From NCBI RefSeq assembly GCF_009659375.1, contig NZ_WJQT01000013.1, positions 19,928-83,927 of the forward strand: a stretch of DNA of 64,000 nt, written 5' to 3'. The notes beneath the pieces were generated by a model. It worked only from the letters and a program-made list of their open reading frames with translations, ran no database searches and had not been told where the DNA came from. This stretch comes from Fundicoccus ignavus (GTDB taxonomy: Bacteria; Bacillota; Bacilli; Lactobacillales; Aerococcaceae). Of the stretch, positions 26,357 to 34,954 are shown piece by piece. Position numbers and translations under genes: made by a program. Numbering within the stretch: position 1 is the first letter of the stretch; each line of letters opens with the position of its first letter.

Positions 26357-26387
26357 AAAAAGCCGCAGGCATCAACCTATGGCTTTA
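26357..26387 (-). terminator. Terminator of the aldo/keto reductase gene
   Basis: Minus-strand AAAGCCATAGG with CCTGCGGCTTTTT forms a short stem followed by T. It overlaps the end of the intergenic hairpins. Confidence 0.6.
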
Positions 26388-26394
26388 GTTTATT

Positions 26395-27204
26395 CTATAA
26401 TTTGGCAATCAATAACATTTCATCGTCAGTTAATTCAAAATCAAACAAATTAATATTAGCTGCCTGACGTTCTGAATTGTGCGATTTAGGAATCACAATC
26501 ACACCTCTTTGTACTTGATAACGCAACGTAACTTGCGCCCAAGTCTTACCATAGCGCTCACCGATTTCGGTTAATTGTGCTCGTGCGGCCTCATCAACAC
26601 CAGATAATGGCCACCAAGCCTCACCCACAACACCGTGTTGACGACCAAAATCAATGACTTCGTCATTCCAATTACCAGCATGTGATTTCACTTGGTTCAC
26701 TGCAGGTTTAATACGCGCATGATCAAGCAAATACTGTAATTGTTCAACATCAAAGTTAGAGACACCAATCGCCTTCAAGACGCCTTTATCAACATACTCT
26801 TCTAACACTTTCCATACTTGAACAATTTCTTCTAAATTATCCCATGGATGATGAATTAAATACAAGTCAATATACTCTACTTGTAATTGCGATAAACTAA
26901 AGGCAATTCCCTTCTCAACCGCTTCACGCGAAGCCGTGTATTCGGGAGTTCCCGGTAATTTAGACGTAATGAAAAATTCCTCGCGAGCCAACCCGCTCTG
27001 CTTAACCGCATCTCCAATCACTGATTCGTTACGATAACTAATCGCCGTATCAATTGAACGGTAACCTAACTCAATGGCTGATGCTAACTCACTTGTATCT
27101 CCCGTAATTTCTCCGTCATAACGACGCTCTAGTTTGCCGTACGTGTTTGTTCCTGTCCCTAACAAGGGCATTTCAATTCCAGTATTTAAAGTTACAAATT
27201 CCAT
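26395..27204 (-). CDS. Aldo/keto reductase
   Basis: The 269-residue product has the aldo/keto reductase tetrad: Asp and Tyr in SIDTAISYRNE (about 51-61), Lys in ITSKLPG (about 83) and His in YLIHHPW (about 118). The N-terminus is longer between strand 1 and the tetrad (GKLERRYDGEITGDT) than in the other two paralogues here. GGAGGTCGAGAC precedes the ATG. Divergent from the quinone oxidoreductase gene across a 232-bp space. Confidence 0.9.
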   Translation of the reverse strand: MEFVTLNTGIEMPLLGTGTNTYGKLERRYDGEITGDTSELASAIELGYRSIDTAISYRNESVIGDAVKQSGLAREEFFITSKLPGTPEYTASREAVEKGIAFSLSQLQVEYIDLYLIHHPWDNLEEIVQVWKVLEEYVDKGVLKAIGVSNFDVEQLQYLLDHARIKPAVNQVKSHAGNWNDEVIDFGRQHGVVGEAWWPLSGVDEAARAQLTEIGERYGKTWAQVTLRYQVQRGVIVIPKSHNSERQAANINLFDFELTDDEMLLIAKL

Positions 27205-27379
27205 GTCTCGACCTCCATTTTCTATTCACCTTATATTGTAGCACGGGCCTCTAAGTAAAACTAATGAATACAATCAGAAAACTTAAGTTTCACAGATTCA
27301 TAAAAACAAGTACACTTAAGAAAACACTTCCAAAATACGAAGCCAAATCCTGTTGGAAATTGCTTTAAACGCTACAATA

Positions 27380-27393
27380 TGATAACGTTATCA
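27380..27393. promoter_or_regulatory. cre-like palindrome between divergent redox genes
   Basis: TGATAACGTTATCA is a perfect 14-bp palindrome that differs at one position from the CcpA cre consensus. It follows a TACAAT -10-like box (27373-27378), so binding would block transcription of the gene starting at 27437. Confidence 0.45.
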
Positions 27394-27436
27394 CAAAGTG
27401 ATTTAGGGTCGTATTTTGAAAAAGTAGGAGGATTTT

Positions 27437-28420
27437 ATGGAACAGTTTAAAGCATTGGTAGTCAAGGAAACGGACGAAACCGTTGTTCATGGGATAGAAG
27501 AAATTTCTTTAGAGAATTTACACGAAGGCGATGTTGTGGTGAAGGTTGCTTACTCATCACTTAATTACAAGGATATGTTAGCAGTCCAACCTAAAGGTGG
27601 CGTTATTCGCAAGTATCCGATGATTCCGGGAATCGACTTAAGTGGTACAGTAGTGTCTTCTGAAGATGAACGTTTCTCCCAAGGACAAGAAGTTTTAGTA
27701 ACAGGTTACGATTTAGGTGTGAGCCACACTGGTGGTTTGTCTGAATACGCACGCGTAAAAGCTGATTGGCTAGTACCTCTTCCAGCAGGTCTAAGCTTAA
27801 AAGACGTTATGATTTTTGGAACAGCTGGCTTTACTGCTGCTCAATCTGTTTATGCCTTAGAAGCTCACGGTTTAGCAGACAATAAAGATGCCCGCATCCT
27901 GATTACAGGTGCTACTGGTGGCGTTGGTAGTGTCGCGCTACAAATCTTAGCAAAAAATGGTTACACAAATATTTCTGCACTCGTTCGTAAAGACTATCAA
28001 GTGGAAGTCGCTAAAAAATTTGGCGCGCACCATGTTGTCTTTTCAGAAGAACTTGGCGAAAAACGCTTATTAGGTCGAGCTGTTTATGATTATGTATTGG
28101 ATACAGTGGGTGGCGAAGTTGCGGCAACTTTAATTCCGCAAATCACTGACAACGGCAGCATTTCAATGTGTGGTAACGCTGCTGGTGCTAAATTAGACAC
28201 AAACGTTCTACCCTTTATTCTACGTGGCGTAAATATTCTAGGAATTAATTCAGTGACTGAAACACACGAAAACCGTTTAATCTTATGGAATAAAATGTCA
28301 AACGAGTGGAACATTACTGCAGATGCGCTAAGCCAAGAAGTAAGTTTAGACGAAGTCCCTAGCATCTTAGCTGATCTTAAAGCTGGTAAACACTTGGGTC
28401 GTACAATCGTTAAACTATAA
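27437..28420 (+). CDS. YhdH/AcuI-type NADPH oxidoreductase
   Basis: The 327-residue product is a zinc-free medium-chain dehydrogenase of the YhdH/YhfP family: SSLNYKDMLA near residue 41, PMIPGIDLSGTV, GTAGFTAAQSV and the nucleotide loop GATGGVGSVA (about 157-166). Characterised members reduce acrylyl-CoA or related enones with NADPH. AGGAGG precedes the ATG. A single-gene unit with its own terminator; a 14-nt GTCGTATTTTG element stands just before the ribosome binding site. Confidence 0.85.
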   Translation: MEQFKALVVKETDETVVHGIEEISLENLHEGDVVVKVAYSSLNYKDMLAVQPKGGVIRKYPMIPGIDLSGTVVSSEDERFSQGQEVLVTGYDLGVSHTGGLSEYARVKADWLVPLPAGLSLKDVMIFGTAGFTAAQSVYALEAHGLADNKDARILITGATGGVGSVALQILAKNGYTNISALVRKDYQVEVAKKFGAHHVVFSEELGEKRLLGRAVYDYVLDTVGGEVAATLIPQITDNGSISMCGNAAGAKLDTNVLPFILRGVNILGINSVTETHENRLILWNKMSNEWNITADALSQEVSLDEVPSILADLKAGKHLGRTIVKL

Positions 28421-28432
28421 TATAACTATTCC

Positions 28433-28467
28433 AGTATCTTCAGTATTTTGCTGAAGATACTTTTTTA
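28433..28467 (+). terminator. Terminator of the YhdH-type gene
   Basis: AGTATCTTCAG and CTGAAGATACT pair perfectly and are followed by six T. Confidence 0.9.
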
Positions 28468-28770
28468 TGACGATTATATTACAATTATTTGAAGAAACAA
28501 TGTTTTATAACACACTCCTTGACTGTCAAGACACCTTGAAGTATAGTAAGAGTGTGATTAATTTCACCACCATTAGTAAGTTGTATTTTGAAATATGCGA
28601 CCGTCCAGTCGCATATCAATACAACATTCAATTCATTCGTACTGGTAAGAATGACGCTTATAATAGTTGCATGCTACGTTATGTCTGAATGATTACCAAT
28701 AACATCACTTGACATCATGGTCTATCCTCTTTGATGCTCACGTGATGTTTTTGTTTATTTAGCCTCTTAT
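28468..28770. other. Intergenic stretch, no supported gene
   Basis: A 73-codon frame here lacks a ribosome binding site and resembles nothing. A small TGCGAC...GTCGCA hairpin is present near 28596-28613. Nothing else is visible. Confidence 0.5.
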
Positions 28771-28774
28771 CCAC

Positions 28775-28960
28775 GTCCGAAGTTTTGTATGGCCTCTTTT
28801 ATTTCACGATATATTGTGACTTTTAGTTGAACTCTCAACTCTTACAACGCCTATCCCAAGTATATCGTAATCGTTTACCATAGGGGTACAAAAGGCAATT
28901 AGTGTAGTGTGCGCTGACTTTGAGCATGGCCAAACAATCAGTGCAAAGCTCAATAAATCA
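28775..28960 (+). repeat. Branched intergenic repeat, copy I (truncated)
   Basis: Left half only: GTGACTTTTAGTTGAACT leader, CATAGGGGTACAAAAGGCAATTAG, GCTGACTTTGAGCATGG, then directly CAAAGCTCAATAAATCAACC as in the right end of other copies. An internal deletion removed the second half. The AraC fragment starts at its edge. Confidence 0.6.
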
Positions 28961-29210
28961 ACCTAAAAGTATGATTCAAGAATTACGGATGAACCAAGCG
29001 GGTCAATTATTGCGTGGTTCAAAGATGCAAATTAAGGAAATCGCGAATATGGTAGGCTATAAAGATGCCTTCAGCTTTTCAAAAATGTTTACTCAGTATC
29101 ATCAATTAAGTCCAAGTGAATTCAGAAAATTGAGCGAAGCTGATTATGCAGTGCTCCTCGCCATTATGGATGAAAGTTTACATAAACGTAGTCTAAAACG
29201 CTATTACTAG
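28955..29210 (+). pseudogene. AraC family regulator, C-terminal fragment
   Basis: The readable part encodes about 85 residues: MIQELRMNQAGQLLRG, IKEIANMVGYKDAFSFSKMF and YHQLSPSEFRK are the second half of an AraC-type helix-turn-helix domain. The N-terminal sensing domain and the first helix-turn-helix are gone; upstream sequence is repeat copy I. There is no ribosome binding site, so it is probably not expressed. The break at the repeat suggests repeat-linked rearrangement. Confidence 0.75.
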
Positions 29211-29225
29211 CAATGATTACCACAT

Positions 29226-29272
29226 AAAAAGGAACACTTTACTCAATTGGTCGTGTAAGGTGTTCCTTTTTA
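29226..29272. terminator. Bidirectional terminator
   Basis: AAAAAGGAACAC with GTGTTCCTTTTT, extended by TTTAC/GTAA. Lies between the AraC fragment and the TauE/SafE pseudogene. Confidence 0.8.
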
Positions 29273-29279
29273 AGGTTGA

Positions 29280-30062
29280 TTAATATGTCTGATAAATATT
29301 TATGGCTGATACCAACATCAGAACTACCATCAAGGTATTATAAAGCTGCTCGATTCTTTGATTGGTTAAATGCTGATTAATCAACGTGCCTAGATAGCCT
29401 CACATGATTGCAGCCACCATAATATAAGGCAATATCGTTAGGTTAAAACTTAATAGAGCGCCACTTAAATACATACTGCCGAGTTTTGATAATTGTGAGA
29501 AAAATATCGTCGCGATTGAATAAACCGCTGCTTCTTTCATTGTGAAAGACATGAGCCATAGTAACAAAGAAACATTCAGCGGGCCTCCCCCAATACCTAA
29601 AAATACCGAAATTGTCCCCAGAGACAAGCCAACCACAGTGGCGACTAACCAATTATCTATGGCGTAATGTTTAATGCGGCCTTTATAAAAGGCATATAAT
29701 AAAATAATGGCTAAGGTGATGAAAAGTAAGCTGGCTTGAATTCTTTGGACCATATTATCCGTCAAAGACTGAGTGGCTAACCCAAATACTAATTCACCTA
29801 AATAACCACCAATCAACGAACCAACAGATACCCCGATAAGAATATTAAGTTTAAAATTAAAACCTTGCTTGAGTTATTTATAGATGGACACTAAACACAT
29901 CGTGAAAACTGCGACTGATGAATAAAAGCCAATGACTGTGGCTGTGTCTGCCCCTAATAAGTCAAATAACGGCTTAATAATCACGCCGCCACCCAGGCCA
30001 GTAATTGCCCCAATGGTCGTCGCGCACAGCACAATTATAGTATACAACCAAGTTAACGTCAT
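29280..30062 (-). pseudogene. TauE/SafE sulfite exporter family protein with two in-frame stops
   Basis: One continuous frame of 260 codons, from the ATG at 30062 to a TAA at 29280-29282, encodes a TauE/SafE-type membrane protein: first repeat TTIGAITGLGGGVIIKPLFDLLG, second repeat LGTISVFLGIGGGPLNVSLLLW. It is interrupted by TAA at 29874-29876 (after SIYK) and TGA at 29400-29402 (before GYLGTLINQ). There is no frameshift; both sides of each stop match family sequence. Family members export sulfoacetate, sulfite or related anions. Recent inactivation is likely, though sequencing error cannot be excluded. Confidence 0.8.
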
Positions 30063-30097
30063 TGAATCGGCTCCTTTATGCTTAAGATATAGTTGAC

Positions 30098-30607
30098 TTA
30101 GGGTGTTTGCTGTCTAAAGTTGGCTGCATCTTCGAAATCAGTTTCTTCTTCGCTCGCTTGTTCTGCCTGCAAAGTTAAATAAGCTTCATAACGCTCTTGG
30201 AAAGATATTTCTTTCAGAACACAATTTATCGTCCAGATGTAGCCAAATGGATCCGTAAATTGAGCATGTCTAAGTCCCATTAATTCGCTAGGGGCCTGAA
30301 CATCAGTCGCACCATAAAACTCTGCTATTTTCAGGGTTTTATCGACATCTGCTACCATTAGTTGCATCCACATTGGACTGGCTTCACCCGCTTTAGGTGG
30401 ATAACATTCATAGATTGGATTTGCATCCAACAAACGCAACTTAACATTGCCTAACTTAATGTTAGCCTCATTTTCTTGTTGGCGATTTGTAAACTCATAA
30501 ATTTCCCCGCGTTCACCTTCAAAGACTTTTTCATAAAATTCTAGAGCTGCTAAGGCATTAGTAACTACTAAATTTAGGGTAAATTCCATTTCACGTGACG
30601 TTGACAT
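30098..30607 (-). CDS. VOC superfamily protein (PhnB/glyoxalase-like)
   Basis: The 169-residue product has the vicinal-oxygen-chelate pattern of PhnB-like proteins: FTLNLVVTNALAALEFYEKVF, LRLLDANPIYECYPP, MQLMVADVDKTLKIAEFYGA and HAQFTDPFGYIWTIN. PhnB-like members are mostly of unknown role. An acidic tail follows after about residue 150. It resembles the first domain of the protein at 38433-39263. Confidence 0.8.
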   Translation of the reverse strand: MSTSREMEFTLNLVVTNALAALEFYEKVFEGERGEIYEFTNRQQENEANIKLGNVKLRLLDANPIYECYPPKAGEASPMWMQLMVADVDKTLKIAEFYGATDVQAPSELMGLRHAQFTDPFGYIWTINCVLKEISFQERYEAYLTLQAEQASEEETDFEDAANFRQQTP

Positions 30608-30695
30608 TTAATGACACCCTTTCTTAATCTTTAGGGCTAGTATAACATAAGCACATTAAGTTTAAAGGTCGGAAACGTATTCATACCCTTTCGTG

Positions 30696-30732
30696 TTGCT
30701 TTATTTTTTCAGTTACATTAGAATGATTCTAG
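30696..30732 (+). promoter_or_regulatory. fetAB promoter with PerR/Fur-like box
   Basis: TTGCTT (30696-30701), a 17-bp spacer and TAGAAT (30719-30724) form the promoter. TTAGAATGATTCTAG (30718-30732) overlaps the -10 and fits the 7-1-7 layout of PerR and Fur boxes (TTATAAT-N-ATTATAA in B. subtilis). Confidence 0.55.
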
Positions 30733-30765
30733 TTAAGTTTTTTGTAAGTCAAAGGAGGATATTTT

Positions 30766-31425
30766 ATGCTAACACAACCACCTATTTTTCAACTCGAACA
30801 AGTAGGTTTCCAAATGAACCAACAACAAATTTTAAAAGAGGTCTCTTTAACAATTCATGCCGGGGAAAGCATTGCCATCATTGGTCCTTCAGGTAGCGGT
30901 AAAAGTACTTTATTGAAAATAATGGGTAGCCTACTTTCACCCACCGAAGGTGTAATTCACTATCAAGGGCAGAATATATCTGAAATAGCCGCAACTGAAT
31001 ACCGAAAAGAAGTCTCTTACTTCTTCCAGAATGCTCTCCTATTCGATGAGACGGTTCGCGACAATTTAGCTTTTCCAGCACTAATTCGTGATGAAAGCTT
31101 TGATGAAGAACGCGCGATTCGTGGTTTAGAAAAAGTTAGTTTAGATGCCAGTTATTTAGATAAATCTGTCCATGATTTATCTGGCGGTGAAAAGCAACGC
31201 ATTGCCCTAGTGCGTAATTTAATGTATTTACCTAAAGTCTTATTAATGGATGAAGTAACCAGTTCCTTAGATGCCACTAACCGTGACATCATCTTAAACT
31301 ACGTGCGTCAATTAAATGCAGAAGAAAGTTTAACTGTACTTTGGATTACACATAATAATGATGATACGCAATATTTTGACCGCGTCTTACAAGTGAAAAA
31401 CGGTGTGATGGAGGAATTAAAATGA
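30766..31425 (+). CDS. fetA: FetA-type ABC transporter ATPase (iron export)
   Basis: The 219-residue product is a compact ABC ATPase: Walker A GPSGSGKST (40-48), FFQNALLF Q-loop, LSGGEKQ (138-144), Walker B VLLMDE (158-163). The pairing with a UPF0014 permease overlapping by 4 bp identifies it as FetA/YbbL. In E. coli FetAB exports iron and improves resistance to hydrogen peroxide. AAAGGAGG precedes the ATG. The PerR/Fur-like box upstream fits that role. Confidence 0.85.
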   Translation: MLTQPPIFQLEQVGFQMNQQQILKEVSLTIHAGESIAIIGPSGSGKSTLLKIMGSLLSPTEGVIHYQGQNISEIAATEYRKEVSYFFQNALLFDETVRDNLAFPALIRDESFDEERAIRGLEKVSLDASYLDKSVHDLSGGEKQRIALVRNLMYLPKVLLMDEVTSSLDATNRDIILNYVRQLNAEESLTVLWITHNNDDTQYFDRVLQVKNGVMEELK

Positions 31426-32189
31426 ATGAATCGCTAGAAATCAGTAATGTATCTTTAGTTTTATCGACTGCTTTAATTATTCTGGCTGTATCTGTCGATT
31501 TCAAGGAAAAAGTTGGTTTAAGTAAAGATATTATCATTGCCGCCATTCGCGCTGTGATTCAATTATTTGTCATTGGCTATGTCTTGGCTTATATCTTCCA
31601 AGTTGACAATGCTGTCTTAACCTTAGTTATGGTGGCTTTCATGATTTACAACGCAAGCTATCATGCCCACAAGAATAGCAACGGCCTACGGCACTCATTT
31701 AGAACTTCTTTATTAGCAATTGGTATTGGAACTAGCCTAGCGCTCTTTATTCTGGTGGCATCTGGTACTCTCGATTGGACACCATCACAAATCGTGCCCA
31801 TTACCGGGATGATTTCATCAAATTCGATGAACACAATTGGTGTTATTTATCGTACGTTAAGAACTCAATTCCAGGATCGTCGTCAACAAATTCAAGAGAA
31901 ACTGGCTTTGGGCGCTAATGCTAAGCAAGCTTCAGCAGGAATTTTACGTGATAGTATTCGAATTGGCATGACCCCTTCGATTTCAAGTACGAAAACAGTT
32001 GGCTTAGTCAGTTTACCAGGAATGATGTCTGGTTTAATGTTTGCCGGAATTGATCCGACACATGCGATTCGCTATCAAATCGTAGTGATGTTCATGTTGG
32101 TCGCTGTAGCAGCTATTTCTTCTTTTATAGCGAGCTATCTTTCTTATCAAAGTTTCTATAATGAGCAGTTACAATTAACAATTGATTAA
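31422..32189 (+). CDS. fetB: FetB-type iron export permease (UPF0014)
   Basis: The 255-residue product belongs to UPF0014 (FetB/YbbM). About seven membrane segments are predicted. Family blocks are visible: AAIRAVIQLFVIGYVLAYIF, PITGMISSNSMNTIG, LALGANAKQA and SLPGMMSGLMFAGIDPTHAIRYQ (split here as SLPGMMSGLMFAG and DPTHAIRYQ). The ATGA overlap with fetA couples translation. Confidence 0.9.
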   Translation: MNESLEISNVSLVLSTALIILAVSVDFKEKVGLSKDIIIAAIRAVIQLFVIGYVLAYIFQVDNAVLTLVMVAFMIYNASYHAHKNSNGLRHSFRTSLLAIGIGTSLALFILVASGTLDWTPSQIVPITGMISSNSMNTIGVIYRTLRTQFQDRRQQIQEKLALGANAKQASAGILRDSIRIGMTPSISSTKTVGLVSLPGMMSGLMFAGIDPTHAIRYQIVVMFMLVAVAAISSFIASYLSYQSFYNEQLQLTID

Positions 32190-32193
32190 TAGA

Positions 32194-32249
32194 AAAGCGT
32201 TCAGTTATTTCTCACTAGGATATGAGAAGCAGCTGAACGCTTTATTTTA
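32194..32249. terminator. Bidirectional terminator between fetB and the SRAP gene
   Basis: AAAGCGTTCAG and CTGAACGCTTT pair perfectly; an inner TCTCA/TGAGA helix extends the structure. Confidence 0.85.
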
Positions 32250-32260
32250 GTGTGGTTTTC

Positions 32261-32851
32261 TTAATGCATATGTAGTCTTAAGGGTCTTTGGGTTGCTGTT
32301 AGATATGGCAATAAATCTTCAACGGCTTCTGCTAAATCAAGGTAGCGCTGTTCAAAGTCAGGTTCAAGAATTACCGGCATGCGATCATGAATCGCTCGCA
32401 TTTGTTCATTAGGTTCTGTCGTTAAAATTGCATAAGTTAAATAACTACTGCCATCTTCATTAAAATAACGTTCACAAATACCAGCCATCGAAAAAATCGG
32501 TAGATTTTCAAGTGATATTTCGTATCGTATTTTGGCATGGGTTTCGTTGTTGGTTTGCCATTCGTAAAACCTGGTAGCTGGAACTATGCAACGTTTCTTT
32601 AGAAAAGGCTCGCGGAACGTTTTCTTGTCCAGTACTGTTTCAACTCGCGCATTAATCAAAGGGCGCTTGGCAAAGCTCGGTACCAGTCCCCACTGAACAT
32701 TATAAATTTTCTGGTTGGGCAATAAAACGGGGTGTTTACCTTGTGGATAAAACACATCAGCTTCTTCAAGTTCAAAACTCTCCGTTTCTTCCAGTTGATA
32801 CCTTGCTAACAGTTCCTGCTGTGAAGCTAAATAGCTATATTGTCCACACAC
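32261..32851 (-). CDS. SRAP family protein (YedK/HMCES-like)
   Basis: The 196-residue product is an SOS-response-associated peptidase domain protein that cross-links to abasic sites in single-stranded DNA through Cys2. The active-site residues are all present when the GTG at 32849-32851 is used: Cys2 (MCGQY), Asn67 (INARVETV), Glu97 (RFYEW) and His155 (IHDRMPVIL). The GTG has AAGGAG 8 bp upstream, which supports it over the GTG three codons earlier. It follows the CHAD gene by 12 bp on the same strand. Confidence 0.93.
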   Translation of the reverse strand: MCGQYSYLASQQELLARYQLEETESFELEEADVFYPQGKHPVLLPNQKIYNVQWGLVPSFAKRPLINARVETVLDKKTFREPFLKKRCIVPATRFYEWQTNNETHAKIRYEISLENLPIFSMAGICERYFNEDGSSYLTYAILTTEPNEQMRAIHDRMPVILEPDFEQRYLDLAEAVEDLLPYLTATQRPLRLHMH

Positions 32852-32863
32852 ATTCTCCACTCC

Positions 32864-33625
32864 TTACAGTTTGCTTAGAGCTAACAAACCTGACTTAACG
32901 GCTTTATCATCGACTTGAGCGGCTAATTCTATTAACAATTGTTGATTCACATGACTGTCTGTGAGTGCTCCAAGTTCGTTTTGAATATCTTTCGCCTGAT
33001 GAATCACTTTCGAAAAATTCTTATCTGTCAACGGACCAAACAAACTCGCAGCATAGCGAACTTTTTTCGCCTTCTTTCGTAACGTGTGAACTCCTTCGTA
33101 ATCTTCGTGATTTAAATCAGTAAGTTGATCTTGAAGTTGCGTCATTTTAGTATTCAAACGACGTTTCGTGTACCATGGCCAATCTTTTCTATCTTTTAAT
33201 TTTAACTGGTCAGTGTTAATCGCCTCAAGAATCGCAATCATCTGCTTAAATTGCTTGCGACTCGTTTTATTCAAGGTCTTCTTCATTTCACGACGGCGTA
33301 GCGTATGCAGATAAGCGAACGTCTCATAGTAATATTTCGTCAATTTGTCTTCTTTTACAGCAGACTCCGCACACCAATCAAGCAATACATCCAATTCACG
33401 CAAAGGTCCTAGTAAAGCTGCCGATTCTCTCAACTGCTGATTGTAGCTTTCATAAACATCCGCATCCATACTCTTTTTTAAGAAATTTAATAAAGCTCGC
33501 ATTGTTCGTAAACTAACACGCAATGCATGCGCATGACTCGCTTCAAAAGGATTATTCAGATAATGACGATAATTCTCTTCAATTACCGTTACCTGAGCCT
33601 GCAAAGCTTGCTTAATTTTATCCAT
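32864..33625 (-). CDS. CHAD domain protein
   Basis: The 253-residue all-helical product matches the CHAD domain: HALRVSLRTMRALLNFL and LLGPLRELDVLLDW in the first half, then GVHTLRKKAKKVRYAASLFGP and AKDIQNELGALTDSH in the second half. The two halves repeat the same conserved His-Arg-Arg pattern, and such domains bind polyphosphate. No CYTH triphosphatase domain is fused or adjacent. AGAGGTG precedes the start. Operon with the SRAP gene. Confidence 0.9.
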   Translation of the reverse strand: MDKIKQALQAQVTVIEENYRHYLNNPFEASHAHALRVSLRTMRALLNFLKKSMDADVYESYNQQLRESAALLGPLRELDVLLDWCAESAVKEDKLTKYYYETFAYLHTLRRREMKKTLNKTSRKQFKQMIAILEAINTDQLKLKDRKDWPWYTKRRLNTKMTQLQDQLTDLNHEDYEGVHTLRKKAKKVRYAASLFGPLTDKNFSKVIHQAKDIQNELGALTDSHVNQQLLIELAAQVDDKAVKSGLLALSKL

Positions 33626-33734
33626 TTAGTTCACCTCTTTCTTTGCCTCTATTATATCAGCTAACTGATTTTTCTAAAAACAATAAATTAATTCCATACA
33701 AAATATTAACCACTATCTTAATGCTTAGAAAAAA

Positions 33735-33860
33735 GTCGAACACCAAAACTTGGTCTGACTTTCAATAAAGCAAGCGAATTAGTCAGAACCTAGCCGTTTG
33801 AGATGGAAAAGACGAACTGAGGTGAGGCTTTGAAAGCGACCTCCGCATTGGTAAACCCGC
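33735..33860 (+). repeat. Branched intergenic repeat, copy J (left-truncated)
   Basis: Begins at CTTGGTCTGACTTT and runs through CCTAGCCGTTTGAG, GGTGAGGCTTTGAAAGCGACC to CATTGGTAAACCCGCC. The arms GTCTGACT/AGTCAGA are kept. The left half of the outer stem is missing. In tandem with copy K. Confidence 0.75.
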
Positions 33861-33880
33861 CCCACAATCCAAACAAGCGG

Positions 33881-34052
33881 AGCTCACTGGGCGGGTTTAC
33901 CTATAGCGGTAGTTAGGACAAACGGCGCAGCTTGGTCTGACTTTGAGCATAGCGAATTAGTCAGAACCTAGCCGTTTGAGATGGAAAAGACGAACTGAGG
34001 TGAGGCTTTGAAAGCGACCTCCACATTGGTAAACCCGCCCAGTGAGCGTAGC
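33881..34052 (+). repeat. Branched intergenic repeat, copy K
   Basis: Outer stem of 19 perfect pairs: CTCACTGGGCGGGTTTACC (33883-33901) with its complement at 34028-34046. Inner stems are CAAACGGC/GCCGTTTG and GGTCTGACT/AGTCAGAACC. All three differ in sequence from copies B and E while pairing is preserved; the unpaired core (AGCGGTA, CCTAGCC, GGCTTTGAAAGCGACCTCC) is unchanged. Confidence 0.9.
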
Positions 34053-34055
34053 GAT

Positions 34056-34081
34056 AAAAAAAGCCTGCCGAAGCAGACCTT
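34056..34081 (-). terminator. Terminator of the GIY-YIG-like gene
   Basis: Minus-strand AAGGTCTGC-TTCG-GCAGGCTT with a seven-T run; the loop is a UUCG tetraloop. Confidence 0.85.
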
Positions 34082-34083
34082 GT

Positions 34084-34884
34084 TTAAGTAATTTTTCGCG
34101 ATTTAACATTGAATATCGGCGCATAATAATTCACCATCGCCTCGGCTAATTCGAGTCGACCGAAAGTAACCGGCATTGTGACTACCAAACAATCCATTAG
34201 ATAATGATTGACCGCATACTCTTCAGCACGATCTAAATACAAACCGTAAGGTGAAGTTTCTGTAGTCTGAGTTTTTAATGTAAAACCAAGCTCGTTGCGT
34301 GCAATCATTTGTCTAAAAGTGGATTGAGAAGTATTGTTCGAATGATCATTTAAGGCAGTCAAAAGATTCGCTGCATGATCGATATAAATCGGTTGATTCC
34401 CTTGAAATATGATATAAACCCCAGCTACTGAGTCTGCTTGTCGCATTGTCCATTCACAAGGTCGCATACTTTTCATATTTTGATGCGCTTGCGTCAGTAA
34501 AGCTAAAGAGTCTGCTTGCAAAGTTTCCCACTTTGCCATTTCATTTTCCGTAACTTGTATCATTTTCTTATCAGGTGAATTTAATTCTTCTAACTCTTTG
34601 CGCCCTAAGTCATTATATGCAACTTGAACATGCATCCCTGCCTCTTTATTCGATAGCATTTCCCCAGTATTGTTTGGAGAAGCTTCTTTCATCAGACGCT
34701 TCACACGCTTACGCACGTTATTCGATTCACCAAGAAAGACATCTTGCGAGTCTAACGATACTAAAAAATTACCCGTTCTCTTCTCAAAACTTTTATAATT
34801 TGTATAATGAGGACTCGACCCTAAAGCCTGTCTACCACACAATAAGCATTGATTTGCATTGGCTTGTAACTCAGTCCAGCGCAT
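34084..34884 (-). CDS. Protein with two degenerate GIY-YIG nuclease folds
   Basis: The 266-residue product appears to contain two GIY-YIG-like units. The first (about 38-100) reads GNFLVSLDSQDVFLGESNNV followed by RKRVKRL, where GIY is GNF and YIG is FLG but the Arg helix is kept. The second (155-262) reads GVYIIFQGNQPIYIDHAANL, STFRQMIARNEL and EAMVNYYAPIFNV, with the terminal Glu and Asn kept but YIG changed to YID and the Arg lost. A CLLCG pair (13-17) near the N-terminus could join a metal site. The start at 34884 has AGGAG 7 bp upstream. Catalysis is doubtful; a DNA-binding or RNA-binding role is possible. The assignment is pattern-based. Confidence 0.6.
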   Translation of the reverse strand: MRWTELQANANQCLLCGRQALGSSPHYTNYKSFEKRTGNFLVSLDSQDVFLGESNNVRKRVKRLMKEASPNNTGEMLSNKEAGMHVQVAYNDLGRKELEELNSPDKKMIQVTENEMAKWETLQADSLALLTQAHQNMKSMRPCEWTMRQADSVAGVYIIFQGNQPIYIDHAANLLTALNDHSNNTSQSTFRQMIARNELGFTLKTQTTETSPYGLYLDRAEEYAVNHYLMDCLVVTMPVTFGRLELAEAMVNYYAPIFNVKSRKIT

Positions 34885-34954
34885 ATCAATTCTCCTCTCC
34901 ATTTTATCTTCGTTCAATAGTTTACCGCAAATTTTCCCTATAAACAAACCCTAG

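Noticed and set aside
28467..28688. 73-codon frame after the YhdH-type gene
   Set aside because: Starts inside the T run of a terminator, no ribosome binding site, no recognisable sequence.
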